Counted from the first letter of the stretch, positions 1-6,096 are shown. The stretch: DNA of 7,859 nt from CAYMBL01 sp044225155 (GCA_044225155.1 JBGAJB010000163.1:1-7859), one strand, 5' to 3'. Made by a program: numbers and translations. Notes: generated by a model from the sequence alone, not told the origin.

Positions 1-1
1 G

Positions 2-1360
2 GGAACGGTCGAACAGGCTGACGTCGACTTGGTCAATCAGAATCTCGGCGCGCCGCCGATCGGCCCGGCCGCCTGCTACGACGCAAACCACGACGGCTTC
101 ATCGACGCGTCCGACGCAGCCTTTGTCCAGAGCCGGCTGGGAACGTGTGACCCGCCCGGCGCCACCCAGATCGCCTACGACTTCCGCAACCGCATGGTCG
201 AGTACCGCGACGGCCGCACTGGCCTCCGCAGCACCTATGCCTACGACGCCCTCGGCCGCCGGATTGAAAAGACCGCCGATGCAGACGGTCCGGCTCCGCA
301 GACCACGCGCTTTTTCTACAGCGGCTGGCGCGAGATCGAGGAGCAGGACGCCGCCGGTGCCACGCTTGCCACTTACACCCACGGCCATTACATCGATGAA
401 TTGCTCACCATGCAGCGCGGTGGGCAGGATTACTACTACCACGCATCTCATCCGTATGACGTGGCTGCCATGACCGACGCGCTGGGCGCTGTCGTCGAGC
501 GGTATGAATACGACGAGTACGGACAGACGCGGACAAGCGCCCCTGACGGCGCGCCACGAGCCGCTTCGCTCATCGGCAATGCGCTGCTCTTCAATTCGCG
601 CCGATTGGACTCGGAAAGCGGACTGTACGCGTTTCGAACGCGCTACTACGACACGCAGGCCGGCACATTTACGTCTCGGGATTCGATCACGATCTGGGGA
701 GATCGGGGCAGCTTCGGCGACGGCGACGCATTTGTGCATTCGAATCCAACGAGTTACGTGGATCCCTATGGCCTGAATGGTCTGGCAGTGCCCGGGGGCA
801 GTCCCACGCCAGGGATGCCCGGGCCGCCAAGCGGGATCCCGGGGTCAGGCCCTGCGCCGGGAGGGTTCAACAACTTCGATGTGTCGCCGGGAGGGGGAAC
901 TGCAGCTGCCGGCGAAGCCGAAGCTGCTGCTGAGCTGGCCGGAACGGCGCTGTTCGACGTTTGTGTCGTCGGACTCGTAGCCGCGGCATCCGTGGCAAAC
1001 GCCGGACTTGAACTTTGCCAGACGTCAGACAGGTGCATCGATTTCGCCGCGCCCAAGATGCTCGAAATCATCGACAAATACCCCGGGTTCGACTGGAACG
1101 GAATCTGGGATCACGACACCAAGATCGACCCCGGGCCGCCGCCGGACGCGATTACGGAAGACGGCGACGCGGACGATGAGAATACACTCGATGCGGCGCC
1201 AGACTATTCGCCGCCGGAGTGGAACGACTGGGAGGGCCCGACGCTGCCCAATTCGCCGACGCCAACATTTGAGGACATCAGCACCGACGATACTGCTCCA
1301 GATCAAAGTAATACGGGCGATCCGTTCTATGGCCCCGCGGGGCCGCTAAACCCACGTTAA
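2..1360 (+). CDS. RHS/YD-repeat protein with dockerin-like Ca2+ motif, C-terminal part (5' end outside window)
   Basis: The frame is open from base 2, so the gene starts upstream; the TTG at 29 is not a believable start. Counting residue 1 at base 2, 452 residues are present. Residues 27-38 (bases 80-115) form a DxNxDGxIDxxD calcium loop, and a weaker partner (DVDLVNQNLG) lies just before it, together resembling a type I dockerin pair. YD repeats follow from about residue 59 (YDFRNRMVEYRDG, YAYDALGRRIEK). The RHS-associated core ends with FRTRYYDTQAGTFTSRDS (from 211) and DPYGL (254-258). RHS cores normally build a beta-cage shell followed by a variable C-terminal region. Here that region has 194 residues: a Pro/Gly-rich linker (about 259-300), a hydrophobic stretch (about 317-336) with Cys at 321, 339 and 345, and a long acidic Pro-rich tail. 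I recognise no toxin fold. The product is probably exported or cell-surface. The reading frame is intact, unlike the genes downstream. Confidence 0.88.
   Translation, partial: GTVEQADVDLVNQNLGAPPIGPAACYDANHDGFIDASDAAFVQSRLGTCDPPGATQIAYDFRNRMVEYRDGRTGLRSTYAYDALGRRIEKTADADGPAPQTTRFFYSGWREIEEQDAAGATLATYTHGHYIDELLTMQRGGQDYYYHASHPYDVAAMTDALGAVVERYEYDEYGQTRTSAPDGAPRAASLIGNALLFNSRRLDSESGLYAFRTRYYDTQAGTFTSRDSITIWGDRGSFGDGDAFVHSNPTSYVDPYGLNGLAVPGGSPTPGMPGPPSGIPGSGPAPGGFNNFDVSPGGGTAAAGEAEAAAELAGTALFDVCVVGLVAAASVANAGLELCQTSDRCIDFAAPKMLEIIDKYPGFDWNGIWDHDTKIDPGPPPDAITEDGDADDENTLDAAPDYSPPEWNDWEGPTLPNSPTPTFEDISTDDTAPDQSNTGDPFYGPAGPLNPR
80..115 (+). other. Dockerin/EF-hand-like calcium-binding loop within the RHS protein
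   Basis: The 12 residues encoded here fit the canonical loop: Asp at positions 1, 5 and 12, Asn at 3, Gly at 6, Ile at 8 and Asp at 9. The following residues (AAFVQSRLG) match the helix and LG ending typical of dockerin repeats. A preceding half-repeat ends in VNQNLG at about bases 29-49. Calcium binding is inferred from the motif; whether it pairs with a cohesin is unknown. Confidence 0.6.
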
Positions 1361-1382
1361 TTCTTGATTCTGATGATGAGTT

Positions 1383-1386
1383 GGAG
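1383..1386 (+). promoter_or_regulatory. Ribosome binding site that sets the FG-GAP protein start at GTG 1393
   Basis: GGAG lies six bases before a GTG at 1393-1395. That start gives a clean signal peptide at the N-terminus. The in-frame TTG at 1381 overlaps the GGAG itself and would add four residues (MEIG) before it, so GTG is the better choice. Confidence 0.6.
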
Positions 1387-1392
1387 ATAGGT

Positions 1393-2169
1393 GTGAACAC
1401 TCGGCATTTCGTACAAATCTTCATGGCCAGCATCGCCATCACTGCCTTCGCCGGCATTGCCATTGGGCAGCTCGACGATCGCTGGACCATTTCAGTCAAC
1501 GGTCAGACCGCTATTGCCAACGCCGACGGCAGCTTTGCGATCCCCAACATCGCGGCCCCCGACGCGTTCGGACTCGGGGGTCCTGGTTCCCTGCCGGACT
1601 TCCTGAGCGATGACACGCTGCGTGTCGTCGCTACGGGCGTTGTCGACGGGGTCACATATTACGCCGTATTTCCCCCGTTCCAATTGCCCAATGGAACGGT
1701 ATTCCTTGACCCCGTGACCTTGTTATTCGCCGACGTTCCTCCCGTGTCCCCGATCGCAATCTCGCTGACAGCACCTTTGTCCGTGCTGGAGGTTGGTCAG
1801 CAAACACAACTGAGCCTTACAGGGACCCTGTCGGACGGCAGTCAGGCCGATCTCACATCACAATTCAGCACCTATCGGAGCAGCGACGCGACGGGCTTGA
1901 CGGTCAGCACGTCAGGCCTCGTCACCGCTGTGCGCAGCGGCATCATGTATGTGACCGCGTCCAATGCCGGGGCATCCGCGGTGCGTCGCATCGAGGTAGC
2001 GGACACCGTAACGCACACCGCCGTCGATGGCTTTGCGGCGCTCAGCGATGGCACTCCGGTGCCATCGGCCACGATTACAGCGCTGCCGATTGGGGCGGAG
2101 CCAGCAGCGATCCAAACGGGCATTTCGCCTTCGATGCGATTTTGCCGGGCTCGAATCCTGCACCGTTGA
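1393..2169 (+). CDS. FG-GAP protein segment 1: signal peptide, N-terminal domain and Big2-like domain
   Basis: Residues 1-26 from GTG 1393 form a signal peptide: a short n-region with Arg4, a hydrophobic core FMASIAITAFAGIAIG, and probable cleavage near Gly25-Gln26. Residues about 30-113 form a compact domain of unknown family, containing NADGSFAIPNI and VDGVTYYAVFPPFQLP; its start resembles carboxypeptidase-regulatory-like folds. Residues about 121-206 look like a bacterial Ig-like Big2 domain (VLEVGQQTQLSLTGTLSDGS, then TSGLVTAVRSGIMYVTAS). A second regulatory-like domain begins with DGTPVPSATITALPIGA. Everything after about base 2095, up to the stop at 2169, is out of frame and not native, because the third frame continues the domain as SSDPNGHFAFDAILPG. 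Confidence 0.75.
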   Translation: MNTRHFVQIFMASIAITAFAGIAIGQLDDRWTISVNGQTAIANADGSFAIPNIAAPDAFGLGGPGSLPDFLSDDTLRVVATGVVDGVTYYAVFPPFQLPNGTVFLDPVTLLFADVPPVSPIAISLTAPLSVLEVGQQTQLSLTGTLSDGSQADLTSQFSTYRSSDATGLTVSTSGLVTAVRSGIMYVTASNAGASAVRRIEVADTVTHTAVDGFAALSDGTPVPSATITALPIGAEPAAIQTGISPSMRFCRARILHR

Positions 2170-3143
2170 CCCTGCGCGGCATAGCGATGCTCGGGGGAAA
2201 GACTTTCGCCGGCAGCCGTTCAGGCATCAGTGTGCTTCCGGGAATGATTACTGATGCCGGAATACTGACGCTGTTCCCCAATGCGACGGGCCCTCTTTTT
2301 CCCGTGCCGCGATTCGGCGCGGTCAACCAAGGTATCAAAACTGCCACGGGCGATTTTGACAACGATGGTGACATTGACGTCGCAGTGTTGGATAATTCGG
2401 GTACAGTCTTCATTCTGTATAACGCCGGAGACGGAAGCTTCGGCCCGCCCCAGCCATTTGCTTGCGGAACCCTTCCGAACGCAATCGCTGTAGGCGATCT
2501 GGATGGCGACGGCGACTTGGACATCGCGACAACGAATCGCACCGAGCTTTCGATCTTGCTAAACAACGGAAACGGAAGTTTCGGTGTGGCTCAGGCCTAT
2601 GCGGCCGGGCAATTCCCCAGCGGCCTCGCGCTCGGCGACCTCGACGGCGACGGCGATCTGGACGTAGGCGTAATCGGACTGACGGTGTCGGTTCTACTGA
2701 ACAGCGGTGACGGCAGCTTCGGCAGCCCGCAGAGTTTCGCGGCAGGCTTCGCGCCGATCAGTATTGCGCTGGGTGATTTAGATGCCGACGGCGATTTGGA
2801 TATCGCAGTGGCAGACAATTCATTCCCTGGCACGATTTCGATCCTCCTAAACTCTGGCAGTGGAAGCTACGGCGTCCCTCAAACTTTCGCTGCGGGTAAC
2901 TTTTTGACCGACATTGCGCTCGCGGACCTCGATGGTGACAATGACGTAGATGTCGTGACAAACAGCTCACTCGGCACAGTTGCGATCCTTCTCAACGACG
3001 GCGATGGAAGCTACGGCCTACCCGAGACCGTCGCTGCGGGCAGTTCGCCGACAAGCATGTCGCTGCGCGATCTGGACGGCGACGGCGATCAGGATATCGC
3101 CGACCAACAATTCTATCTACAGGGACGATCTCCATCTTATTGA
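2142..3143 (+). CDS. FG-GAP protein segment 2: end of the regulatory-like domain and repeats 1-6
   Basis: This frame is a continuation, not a separate gene. Its TTG at 2142 has no ribosome binding site, and the same frame upstream (from about 2106) already encodes SSDPNGHFAFDAI, which completes the preceding domain. After about 60 residues come FG-GAP repeats with calcium loops at 2349, 2493, 2634, 2772, 2922 and 3066, each followed by a ILLN-x-GDGSF-type strand pair and a PQ.FAAG turn. Repeat 1 is the most divergent (DFDNDGDIDVA, ILYNAGDGSF). The last 10-12 residues before the stop at 3143 are out of frame; frame 2 resumes with TGTISILLNNGDGTF. Confidence 0.75.
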   Translation: MPGSNPAPLTLRGIAMLGGKTFAGSRSGISVLPGMITDAGILTLFPNATGPLFPVPRFGAVNQGIKTATGDFDNDGDIDVAVLDNSGTVFILYNAGDGSFGPPQPFACGTLPNAIAVGDLDGDGDLDIATTNRTELSILLNNGNGSFGVAQAYAAGQFPSGLALGDLDGDGDLDVGVIGLTVSVLLNSGDGSFGSPQSFAAGFAPISIALGDLDADGDLDIAVADNSFPGTISILLNSGSGSYGVPQTFAAGNFLTDIALADLDGDNDVDVVTNSSLGTVAILLNDGDGSYGLPETVAAGSSPTSMSLRDLDGDGDQDIADQQFYLQGRSPSY

Positions 3144-4330
3144 ACAATGGCGACGGCACGTTTGCAGCGATGCAGGCTTATGCGGTGGGTGCGTTTCCAG
3201 CCAGCGTCTCGCTGGACGATCTGGATGGTGACGGCGACGTGGATGCGGCCGTTCTAACTCGCGCCGCCGACGGCGTTAACGTCTCGCTTGCGATTCTCTT
3301 CAACAACGGCGACGGAACGGGTGTTGTACCAGAGTCCTACGCTGCAGGACCATTCGCTCTTGGAACAACCAGCTTCGCCTTGGCCGACCTTGACGGTGAT
3401 GATGCTCTGGATATTGTAGCCACCTTTTTTTTTCCCGGTGCGGTCTCGATCCAGTTCAACAATGGCGACGGCACATACGGGCCACCCCAGACTCTCGCTG
3501 CGGTTAACTCCCCAAGCGACATTGTAGTGGGCGATTTGGATAGTGACGGAGATCTGGATATTGCTGTGCCAAATGGTGATGGTTCGTTCTTAGATACGGT
3601 CTCAATCTTGTTGAACAACGGCAACGGAAGCTTTGCTCCGCCGGTCTCTTATGGTATAGGACGGCCTGCGGGGAATATCGCGCTAGGCGACCTGGACGGC
3701 GACGGCGATACCGACATCGCAATCAGCAACGGTACTGGTGACACTATTGCGATATTGCTCAACAATGGCGACGGCAGTTTTGGTGCCGGTCAGTCCTTCG
3801 CCTCCGGACCTAACGCCACCAGAATTGTGCTGGCTGATGTGGATGACGACGGTGACCTGGACGCTGTCGTGCTAATCGGTGACAACACGAAATCGGTTAC
3901 AATCATGCGCAACGACGGCGACGGCAACTTCGGCAGTCCCCAGGCTCTCCGGGAGTACTTTTCCAAACGCCATCGGGCTAGGCGATCTGGATGCCGACGG
4001 TGATTTGGATATCGGCGTCTCGAATTTCGACGGTACGGTCTCCGGTTTTCCTCAACAATGGCGACGGCAGTTATTCCGCACCCACTTCTTACGCAACCAG
4101 TGCGGCCTGTCGCAATCGGGATCGCTTTTCGGCGATCTGGATGGGGATGGCGATCTGGATCTTGCTACATCCAGCGGCACCACGTCGGGAACAGGAACTG
4201 TGTCGATCTTGCTCAACAACAGTGACGGCAGCTACGGCGCGGTTCAGAACTACTTGGATTCCAACCACGAACCAAAATCCATTCTACTGGGCGATGTGGA
4301 CGGCGACGGTGATCTGGATGCGACGGTGTT
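2349..4330 (+). repeat. Fourteen tandem repeats encoding FG-GAP/VCBS calcium-loop blades (about 145 bp period)
   Basis: A GC-rich core of about 35 bases encoding GDLDGDGDLDIA recurs 14 times. Intervals between cores are 144, 141, 138, 150, 144, 149, 168, 147, 156, 147, 148, 150 and 159 bases. The 149 and 148 intervals are off by one from a multiple of three and mark two of the frameshifts. The repeats are diverged at the DNA level, so this is an old coding repeat rather than a recent tandem expansion. Confidence 0.85.
3140..4003 (+). CDS. FG-GAP protein segment 3: repeats 6 (second half) to 11
   Basis: This is a continuation in frame 2. The native frame is already open before the TTG at 3140, where codons from about 3119 read TGTISIL. 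It encodes the end of repeat 6 and calcium loops at 3215, 3383, 3530, 3686 and 3833. Repeat 8 is longer and has a degenerate loop (DLDGDDALDIV), with three Phe encoded by a nine-T run near 3424-3433. Repeat 11 has DVDDDGDLDAV and the atypical strand VTIMRNDGDGNF. The reading leaves the native frame near 3945-3952; the following residues up to the stop at 4003 (REYFSKRHR...) are spurious, and frame 3 carries on with SGSTFPNAIGLGDLDADG. Confidence 0.75.
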   Translation: MNNGDGTFAAMQAYAVGAFPASVSLDDLDGDGDVDAAVLTRAADGVNVSLAILFNNGDGTGVVPESYAAGPFALGTTSFALADLDGDDALDIVATFFFPGAVSIQFNNGDGTYGPPQTLAAVNSPSDIVVGDLDSDGDLDIAVPNGDGSFLDTVSILLNNGNGSFAPPVSYGIGRPAGNIALGDLDGDGDTDIAISNGTGDTIAILLNNGDGSFGAGQSFASGPNATRIVLADVDDDGDLDAVVLIGDNTKSVTIMRNDGDGNFGSPQALREYFSKRHRARRSGCRR

Positions 4331-4390
4331 GCACGTTGACGGGAGCGGTGCTGCAAAGTCTCAGTGTTAATTAACCAACGCTTGCGCTAA
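3946..4390 (+). CDS. FG-GAP protein segment 4: repeats 12-14 and the true C-terminus
   Basis: Three frames must be joined. Frame 3 gives loop 12 (base 3981, DLDADGDLDIGVSN). Frame 1 gives VFLNNGDGSYSAPTSYATSA. A short frame 2 stretch reads PVAIGIAF, and frame 3 returns for loops 13 (4131) and 14 (4290). Frame 3 stops at 4370 after HVDGSGAAKSQC, but frame 2 there reads KVSVLINQRLR and stops at 4388-4390. That ending matches the SILLNN strand expected after each loop, so 4390 is the likely native end. The breaks near 4042, 4107 and 4128 sit at short runs (CC, GG, TTTT), as homopolymer miscalls would. Confidence 0.65.
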
Positions 4391-4418
4391 CGGCCGCAGT
4401 TTCCTGCGACCGCAAGCG
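4379..4418 (+). terminator. Possible terminator hairpin overlapping the end of the FG-GAP gene
   Basis: CGCTTGCG (4379-4386) is perfectly complementary to CGCAAGCG (4411-4418). Nested inside, CGCAG (4395-4399) pairs with CTGCG (4404-4408) around a TTTC loop. The structure straddles the inferred stop at 4388-4390. No T tract follows, so it may be a processing or stability hairpin rather than an intrinsic terminator. Confidence 0.4.
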
Positions 4419-4599
4419 ACGATTGGGGAGGAAGTGCGCGACATCGTAGAAGCAACGCCGCACTTTTCGATTTCGAAGTGAATTGACCGCCTTTCAGGTA
4501 GCGAAATGCGTGTCTCTGCTTGTGTCTCTGTTTCGCGACGACAAAGAATTCGAGATGGCCCAACATTCCGCTTCCAGTTCGACGGTCGTAGCGAAAAAC

Positions 4600-4820
4600 G
4601 CCGACCGGACGGTTAACGCACGACGCCCGGGCAGAGACGCCTGGGCGTTGTCGTTTGTATCGCGAGCTTCCGCAAGGGTTTATCGCCGTAAGGTCCACGG
4701 CAGCGTCTCGCCGCAGGCGTCTCGTTCTGCCACGGACAAGCGTTTTCCGCCTGCCGGGCATGCCGACAGTTGGCCCGTTGTCTCTGAGTCTCTGCACGTC
4801 GCCGACCGCGGGGTTAACGC
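4600..4820 (+). repeat. Spaced direct repeat GCCGACCGNNNGGTTAACGC, two copies 201 bp apart
   Basis: Copy 1 is at 4600-4619 and copy 2 at 4801-4820. They share 17 fixed positions split by three variable bases. GTTAAC in the right half is itself palindromic. The 8-N3-9 arrangement could be a protein binding site or a diverged repeat family; flanking bases are not conserved. Only two copies are visible in the window. Confidence 0.45.
4620..4651 (+). terminator. Strong 13-bp hairpin, possible transcription terminator
   Basis: Arms 4620-4632 and 4639-4651 pair along 13 positions, including two G-T wobbles, around the six-base loop AGAGAC. The stem is very GC-rich in its upper part. Downstream bases (CGTTTGTATCG) contain only a short interrupted T run. 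It lies about 230 bases after the inferred end of the FG-GAP gene, so it could end a read-through transcript or belong to an unrecognised small RNA. Confidence 0.4.
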
Positions 4821-5007
4821 GGTTCATAACCGTACAGGCGGCGATGTCTCGCGCTGACATAACCCGATCGACCGTCGCGAAAGAAAGTCTCGGAGTTGAC
4901 CATTCTGAACAAACCGCCCGCGACCAGAAATCGCGACCGCGTGGTTATCGCGAGAGCGCCATCGGATGCTCGAAAAGCGACGACCTCGACTCGGTGATGC
5001 TTGCGGA

Positions 5008-5037
5008 TTGACGGCTTGATCCTTTGCTCGATATGAC
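5008..5037 (+). promoter_or_regulatory. Weak candidate sigma70-like promoter upstream of the cytochrome gene
   Basis: TTGACG at 5008-5013 is followed after 18 bases by TATGAC at 5032-5037. It lies about 155 bases before the cytochrome start. The match is modest and could be chance in 800 bases of non-coding sequence. Confidence 0.2.
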
Positions 5038-5182
5038 GATCGGCTGATTGCTGCTGTGCTCGACTGTACGGGGCGTCGTACCCGCGTTCAGCGCAATACC
5101 CTGGCGAAGGCAATTTCGTGAACCAGCAACGACGATGCACGGAGCCCGCGCTACCGGCACGCGACTTGCTGACGAGAAGCTC

Positions 5183-5187
5183 GGAGG
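5183..5187 (+). promoter_or_regulatory. Ribosome binding site of the cytochrome b561 gene
   Basis: GGAGG sits seven bases before the ATG at 5195-5197. This places the start at 5195, although the same frame is open further upstream, and gives the expected family N-terminus MSKHLVWDIPTRLFHW. Confidence 0.75.
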
Positions 5188-5194
5188 TACTGTC

Positions 5195-5923
5195 ATGTCC
5201 AAGCACCTTGTTTGGGACATCCCAACCAGGCTGTTTCACTGGCTATTCGCCGCAGGCTTTGCCGCCCGGTCGACACCTGCTGCTGCTCGACGACGATACC
5301 GTTTTCCCTATCACGCGATGATCGGCCTGACGATCGCGCTCGCGATCTGCCTGCGCATCGCTAGACCGGGTTGGCGCGTTACGCGATTCAGGTCACGTTC
5401 ACCCTCGGGCCCGCTCGGTGCTCGACTACATGAAGGGTGTGCTGGTCGGGTCCGGCAAACGGCACATCGGGCACAATCCGGGCTCGGCGTACGCGATCTT
5501 CGCCATGCTCGCCGCTGATGATCGGGCTTGCAGCAGCCGGGCATCATGATGGGCCAGCAACGAGGGTGAAAGACGCCACCTGAAGTGCTGGCGTACATCA
5601 TGGTTGGCGTTGTGATTGCGCACGTGTTGGGCGTAGTCCTTCATATGATCCGGCACCGCGAGAACATCGTGGCGAGCATGATTCACGGCAGGAAAGATGC
5701 CGATCCAGCCGAAGGCATTCTCGGTCGTCGATCCAGTGATCGTAGTCGCATTCCTGGTCAGTCGTTGAAGGCTTGGTCTTTCGGCCTGCTTCGGAACTTT
5801 GACCCGACGACCCAGACGACGCGATTGCCCGTTCTCGGCACCTCGCTGCAGATTGGCGAGTCTGAGAACGAGGACGGTGGAGAGCGCGGCGGCGCAGACC
5901 ACAAGCGACATGACGACGACTGA
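5195..5923 (+). CDS. Cytochrome b561 family protein (inner-membrane b-type cytochrome), frameshifted
   Basis: The start MSKHLVWDIPTRLFHWLFAAGFA is the hallmark of b-type cytochromes of the cytochrome b561 / Ni-Fe hydrogenase cytochrome b subunit group. Stitching frames gives further family segments: PYHAMIGLTIALAICLRI (helix 2), SVLDYMKGVLVGSGKRHIGHNPGSAYAIFAML (5415-5510), LMIGLAAAG then GIMMGQ (helix 3), and VLAYIMVGVVIAHVLGVVLHMIRHREN (from 5585, helix 4). A fifth helix (VVDPVIVVAFLV) precedes AWSFGLLRNFD. The tail (LPVLGTSLQIGE, then charged and His/Asp-rich) ends at TGA 5921-5923. Candidate haem ligands are His in LFHW, PYHA, IAHV and LHMI. Such proteins pass electrons between quinol and a periplasmic partner; no partner cytochrome c gene is visible nearby. 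At least six indels break the frame (near 5265, 5305, 5350-5412, 5512, 5538, 5570, 5715 and 5760). Corrected length is about 243 residues, normal for the family. Confidence 0.8.
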
Positions 5924-6096
5924 ATGCCAAGGGATGGCCGCTCGGTCGTCGAGTGGACAGTTCGTGTTGACATCCTGGACAACGACTGGCTTGACTGACC
6001 CGGTCGGCGGCGCTGTCGCGGCGTCCATGCGGGTCGTGGCATTGGCGAAGCAGTTGTGCGTTCGGCTTTCCGATTTGCCACGGAGGCGACGGTGCA
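5924..6096. other. Convergent intergenic region between the cytochrome and ATPase genes
   Basis: The two genes end facing each other with 173 bases between their stops. One imperfect hairpin is visible: CGACTGG (5983-5989) with CCGGTCG (6000-6006), seven pairs including one G-T, and a ten-base loop. No T tract flanks it on either strand, so a bidirectional terminator is possible but unproven. The minus-strand frame that stays open through here is read-through caused by an indel near 6130, not coding sequence. Confidence 0.4.

Larger units (their letters stand above)
1393..4390 (+). pseudogene. Exported Big2 / FG-GAP (VCBS) repeat protein, whole locus, interrupted by about seven single-base frameshifts
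   Basis: One ancestral reading frame can be traced from GTG 1393 to TAA 4388-4390. Shifts occur near 2090-2105, 3095-3125, 3945-3952, 4042, 4107, 4128 and 4350. Correcting them gives about 998 residues. Order: signal peptide, a 90-residue N-terminal domain, Big2, a carboxypeptidase-regulatory-like domain, then 14 FG-GAP/VCBS repeats. Each repeat has a GDLDGDGDLDIA-type calcium loop followed by SILLNNGDGSF-type strands, spaced about 138-168 bases. The loops begin near 2349, 2493, 2634, 2772, 2922, 3066, 3215, 3383, 3530, 3686, 3833, 3981, 4131 and 4290. FG-GAP repeats form beta-propeller blades, so adhesion or carbohydrate/protein binding outside the cell is the likely role; this is inferred from the family. 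No catalytic domain is seen. I label it pseudogene only because the sequence as given is broken; the pattern looks more like consensus error than decay. Confidence 0.8.
4391..5182. other. Gene-poor interval between the FG-GAP and cytochrome genes
   Basis: About 0.8 kb has no recognisable protein. Open frames exist on both strands, but their translations are Arg/Ser-rich, show no family motif and lack ribosome binding sites. I saw no CxxCH haem motif and no tRNA-like fold. The interval holds hairpins at 4379-4418 and 4620-4651, a small CGGTT/AACCG hairpin at 4820-4832, an 8-base direct repeat (TGTCTCTG at 4511 and 4523), and a longer spaced direct repeat at 4600 and 4801. It may contain regulatory sequence or the remnant of a gene too damaged by indels to read. 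Confidence 0.5.

Noticed and set aside
29..31. TTG as the start of the RHS protein
   Set aside because: The frame is open to the window edge, and residues before it (VEQADVD) belong to the first dockerin half-repeat.
2075..2833. Ser/Pro-rich minus-strand frames opposite the FG-GAP repeats
   Set aside because: They are complements of the repeated GAY/GGY calcium-loop codons, giving repetitive SPSPSKSPS-type translations.
2349..4330. Regularly spaced repeats as a possible CRISPR array
   Set aside because: The period is about 145 bases, the repeats are diverged and protein-coding, and the sequence between them is also coding.
4387..4860. 157-codon open frame on the minus strand in the gene-poor interval
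   Set aside because: The translation is Arg-rich with no motif, there is no ribosome binding site before its start, and long chance frames are common at this GC content.
4896..4925. TTGAC at 4896 as a promoter -35 element
   Set aside because: No acceptable -10 element at 16-18 bases; the following sequence is GC-rich.
4391..5194. A diheme or other cytochrome c gene as partner of the cytochrome b561
   Set aside because: No CxxCH-encoding pattern was found on either strand by eye.
5997..6036. GACCCG/CGGGTC inverted repeat as a terminator between convergent genes
   Set aside because: Only six pairs with a 26-base interior and no T tract; too weak to call.
5598..6096. C-terminal extension of the minus-strand ATPase frame, antisense to the cytochrome gene
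   Set aside because: It arises from an indel near 6130. The native stop is at 6097, and the extension is low-complexity with no family match, whereas the plus strand encodes cytochrome helices.
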